Source of the DNA: Marinomonas sp. CT5
GTDB lineage: Bacteria > Pseudomonadota > Gammaproteobacteria > Pseudomonadales > Marinomonadaceae
Length of the DNA stretch: 64,000 bases
Direction of reading: 5' to 3'
Assembly: GCF_018336975.1 (NCBI RefSeq)
Contig: NZ_CP025572.1
Coordinates: 4,560,162-4,624,161 of the forward strand
Part shown: one piece after another, positions 63,270 to 64,000 of the stretch
Layout: each line of letters begins with the position of its first letter
Numbering within the stretch: position 1 is the first letter of the stretch
Notes under the pieces: generated by a model
The model's input: only the letters and a program-made list of their open reading frames with translations
Told to the model about the DNA's origin: nothing
Database searches by the model: none
Program-made: the position numbers and the translations under genes

Positions 63270-64000
63270 TGAACACTGCTAACAACATTTTAATGGAAGT
63301 GAATAACCTAAAAGTTCACTTCAATATCAAATCCGACAATGCTTGGCCATGGGAAAAAGGTCACGCTCTTAAAGCCGTGGATGGCGTTGACTTAACCATT
63401 TACGCCGGCGAAACGCTGGGGGTTGTTGGTGAATCAGGGTGTGGTAAATCTACACTAGCTCGTGCGCTATTGCGTCTTGTCCCTATCACCGAAGGCAATG
63501 TGGTTTGGCTTGGGCAAGATCTAACGGATTTAGACAAAAAGCAAATGCGTGATAAACGCCAAGAGCTGCAAATGATCTTTCAAGATCCTTTGGCCTCACT
63601 TGATCCTCGTATGACTGTAGGCGATATCATCGCTGAGCCATTAAGAACCTTCCGCCCAGAGCTATCAAAAGCCGAAGTGAAGGCCGAGGTTCGCACTATG
63701 ATGGATCGCGTGGGATTATTGCCTAACGTGATTAACCGCTACCCTCATGAGTTCTCTGGTGGCCAGTGTCAGCGTATCGGCATTGCTCGCGCCTTGATCC
63801 TTAAACCCAAATTAGTGGTGTGTGACGAGCCTGTGTCGGCTCTGGATGTGTCGATTCAAGCACAGGTTGTTAATCTGCTAAAAGAACTACAAGCGGAAAT
63901 GGGCTTGTCTTTGGTGTTCATCGCTCACGATTTGAGTGTGGTAAAACACATTTCAGATCGCGTCTTGGTGATGTACTTGGGCAATGCGGTCGAGTTAGCC
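63269..64000 (+). CDS. oppF: OppF, oligopeptide transporter ATPase (5' part)
   Basis: The ATG shares a base with the oppD stop. The 244 codons present encode the second ATPase: AWPWEKGHALKAVDGVDLTI near the start, Walker A GESGCGKST near 68, signature FSGGQCQRI and Walker B LVVCDEPVSALDVS. The gene runs off the window end, so the C-terminus, including the usual Cys motif, is not seen. Confidence 0.95.
   Translation, partial: MNTANNILMEVNNLKVHFNIKSDNAWPWEKGHALKAVDGVDLTIYAGETLGVVGESGCGKSTLARALLRLVPITEGNVVWLGQDLTDLDKKQMRDKRQELQMIFQDPLASLDPRMTVGDIIAEPLRTFRPELSKAEVKAEVRTMMDRVGLLPNVINRYPHEFSGGQCQRIGIARALILKPKLVVCDEPVSALDVSIQAQVVNLLKELQAEMGLSLVFIAHDLSVVKHISDRVLVMYLGNAVELA

Noticed and set aside
1..64000. 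CRISPR arrays, tRNA or rRNA genes
   Set aside because: I saw no spaced direct-repeat array, cloverleaf-like segment or rRNA-like stretch.

Overview
The window reads as a chromosomal segment of a marine gammaproteobacterium, most likely of the Oceanospirillales and Marinomonas-like. This is inferred from gene content, moderate G+C and a pseudomonad-type gene order; no rRNA or other direct marker is present. The backbone order rph / yicC ... gmk-rpoZ-spoT-ridA ... oxyR-recG ... ubiC-ubiA-phoB-phoR-response regulator matches the order known from Pseudomonas. Here it is split twice: about 23 kb of accessory genes lie between yicC and gmk, and a complete arn (lipid A aminoarabinose) operon lies between ridA and oxyR.

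Layout. 1-5 kb: 3' part of ushA, an exported protein of unknown function, and a GGDEF/EAL protein next to a family-3 solute-binding protein. 5-7 kb: rph and yicC, divergent. 7-17 kb: a mosaic island with hipBA, a NYN-domain protein behind a small structured leader, an A+T-rich pair encoding a protein with two GHKL ATPase domains and a receiver-domain protein, a convergent DNA cytosine methyltransferase, a small acidic protein, a broken copy of the sodium-channel 3' end and an orphan HipB-like regulator. 17-30 kb: a NaChBac-type sodium channel, a small lipoprotein, an SMR remnant, LysR/LysE, nimR/nimT-like genes, AraC-GyrI, an LTA-synthase-like sulfatase and a two-component EAL/histidine kinase pair. 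30-34 kb: gmk-rpoZ-spoT-ridA. 34-41 kb: arnBCADTEF. 41-46 kb: SDR protein, oxyR, recG and an unknown HhH protein. 46-52 kb: Lrp/AsnC regulator and the aapJQMP amino-acid ABC transporter behind a sigma-54-type promoter. 52-58 kb: HDOD protein, ubiC-ubiA, phoB-phoR, a response regulator and cysZ. 58-64 kb: oppABCD and the start of oppF, cut by the window end.

The island has visible scars. The last codons of yicC are repeated at 9.1 kb inside a recombinase-core-like inverted repeat, with hipBA between the two copies. Yet another repeat just after yicC (7.04-7.11 kb) recurs at 16.78-16.85 kb. A 180-bp, about 91% identical copy of the sodium-channel 3' end sits at 15.76-15.94 kb. This suggests that yicC and the channel gene were once close neighbours and that the intervening DNA came in pieces, partly from a related lineage.

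The best candidate for an undescribed system is the 10.2-15.2 kb cassette. It encodes a soluble protein with an N-terminal MORC/MutL/Hsp90-like GHKL ATPase and a C-terminal histidine-kinase-like part, an abutting receiver protein with an uncharacterised C-terminal half, and a convergent cytosine-5 methyltransferase with no recognisable restriction endonuclease. A defence or signalling role is inferred from composition and context, not shown.
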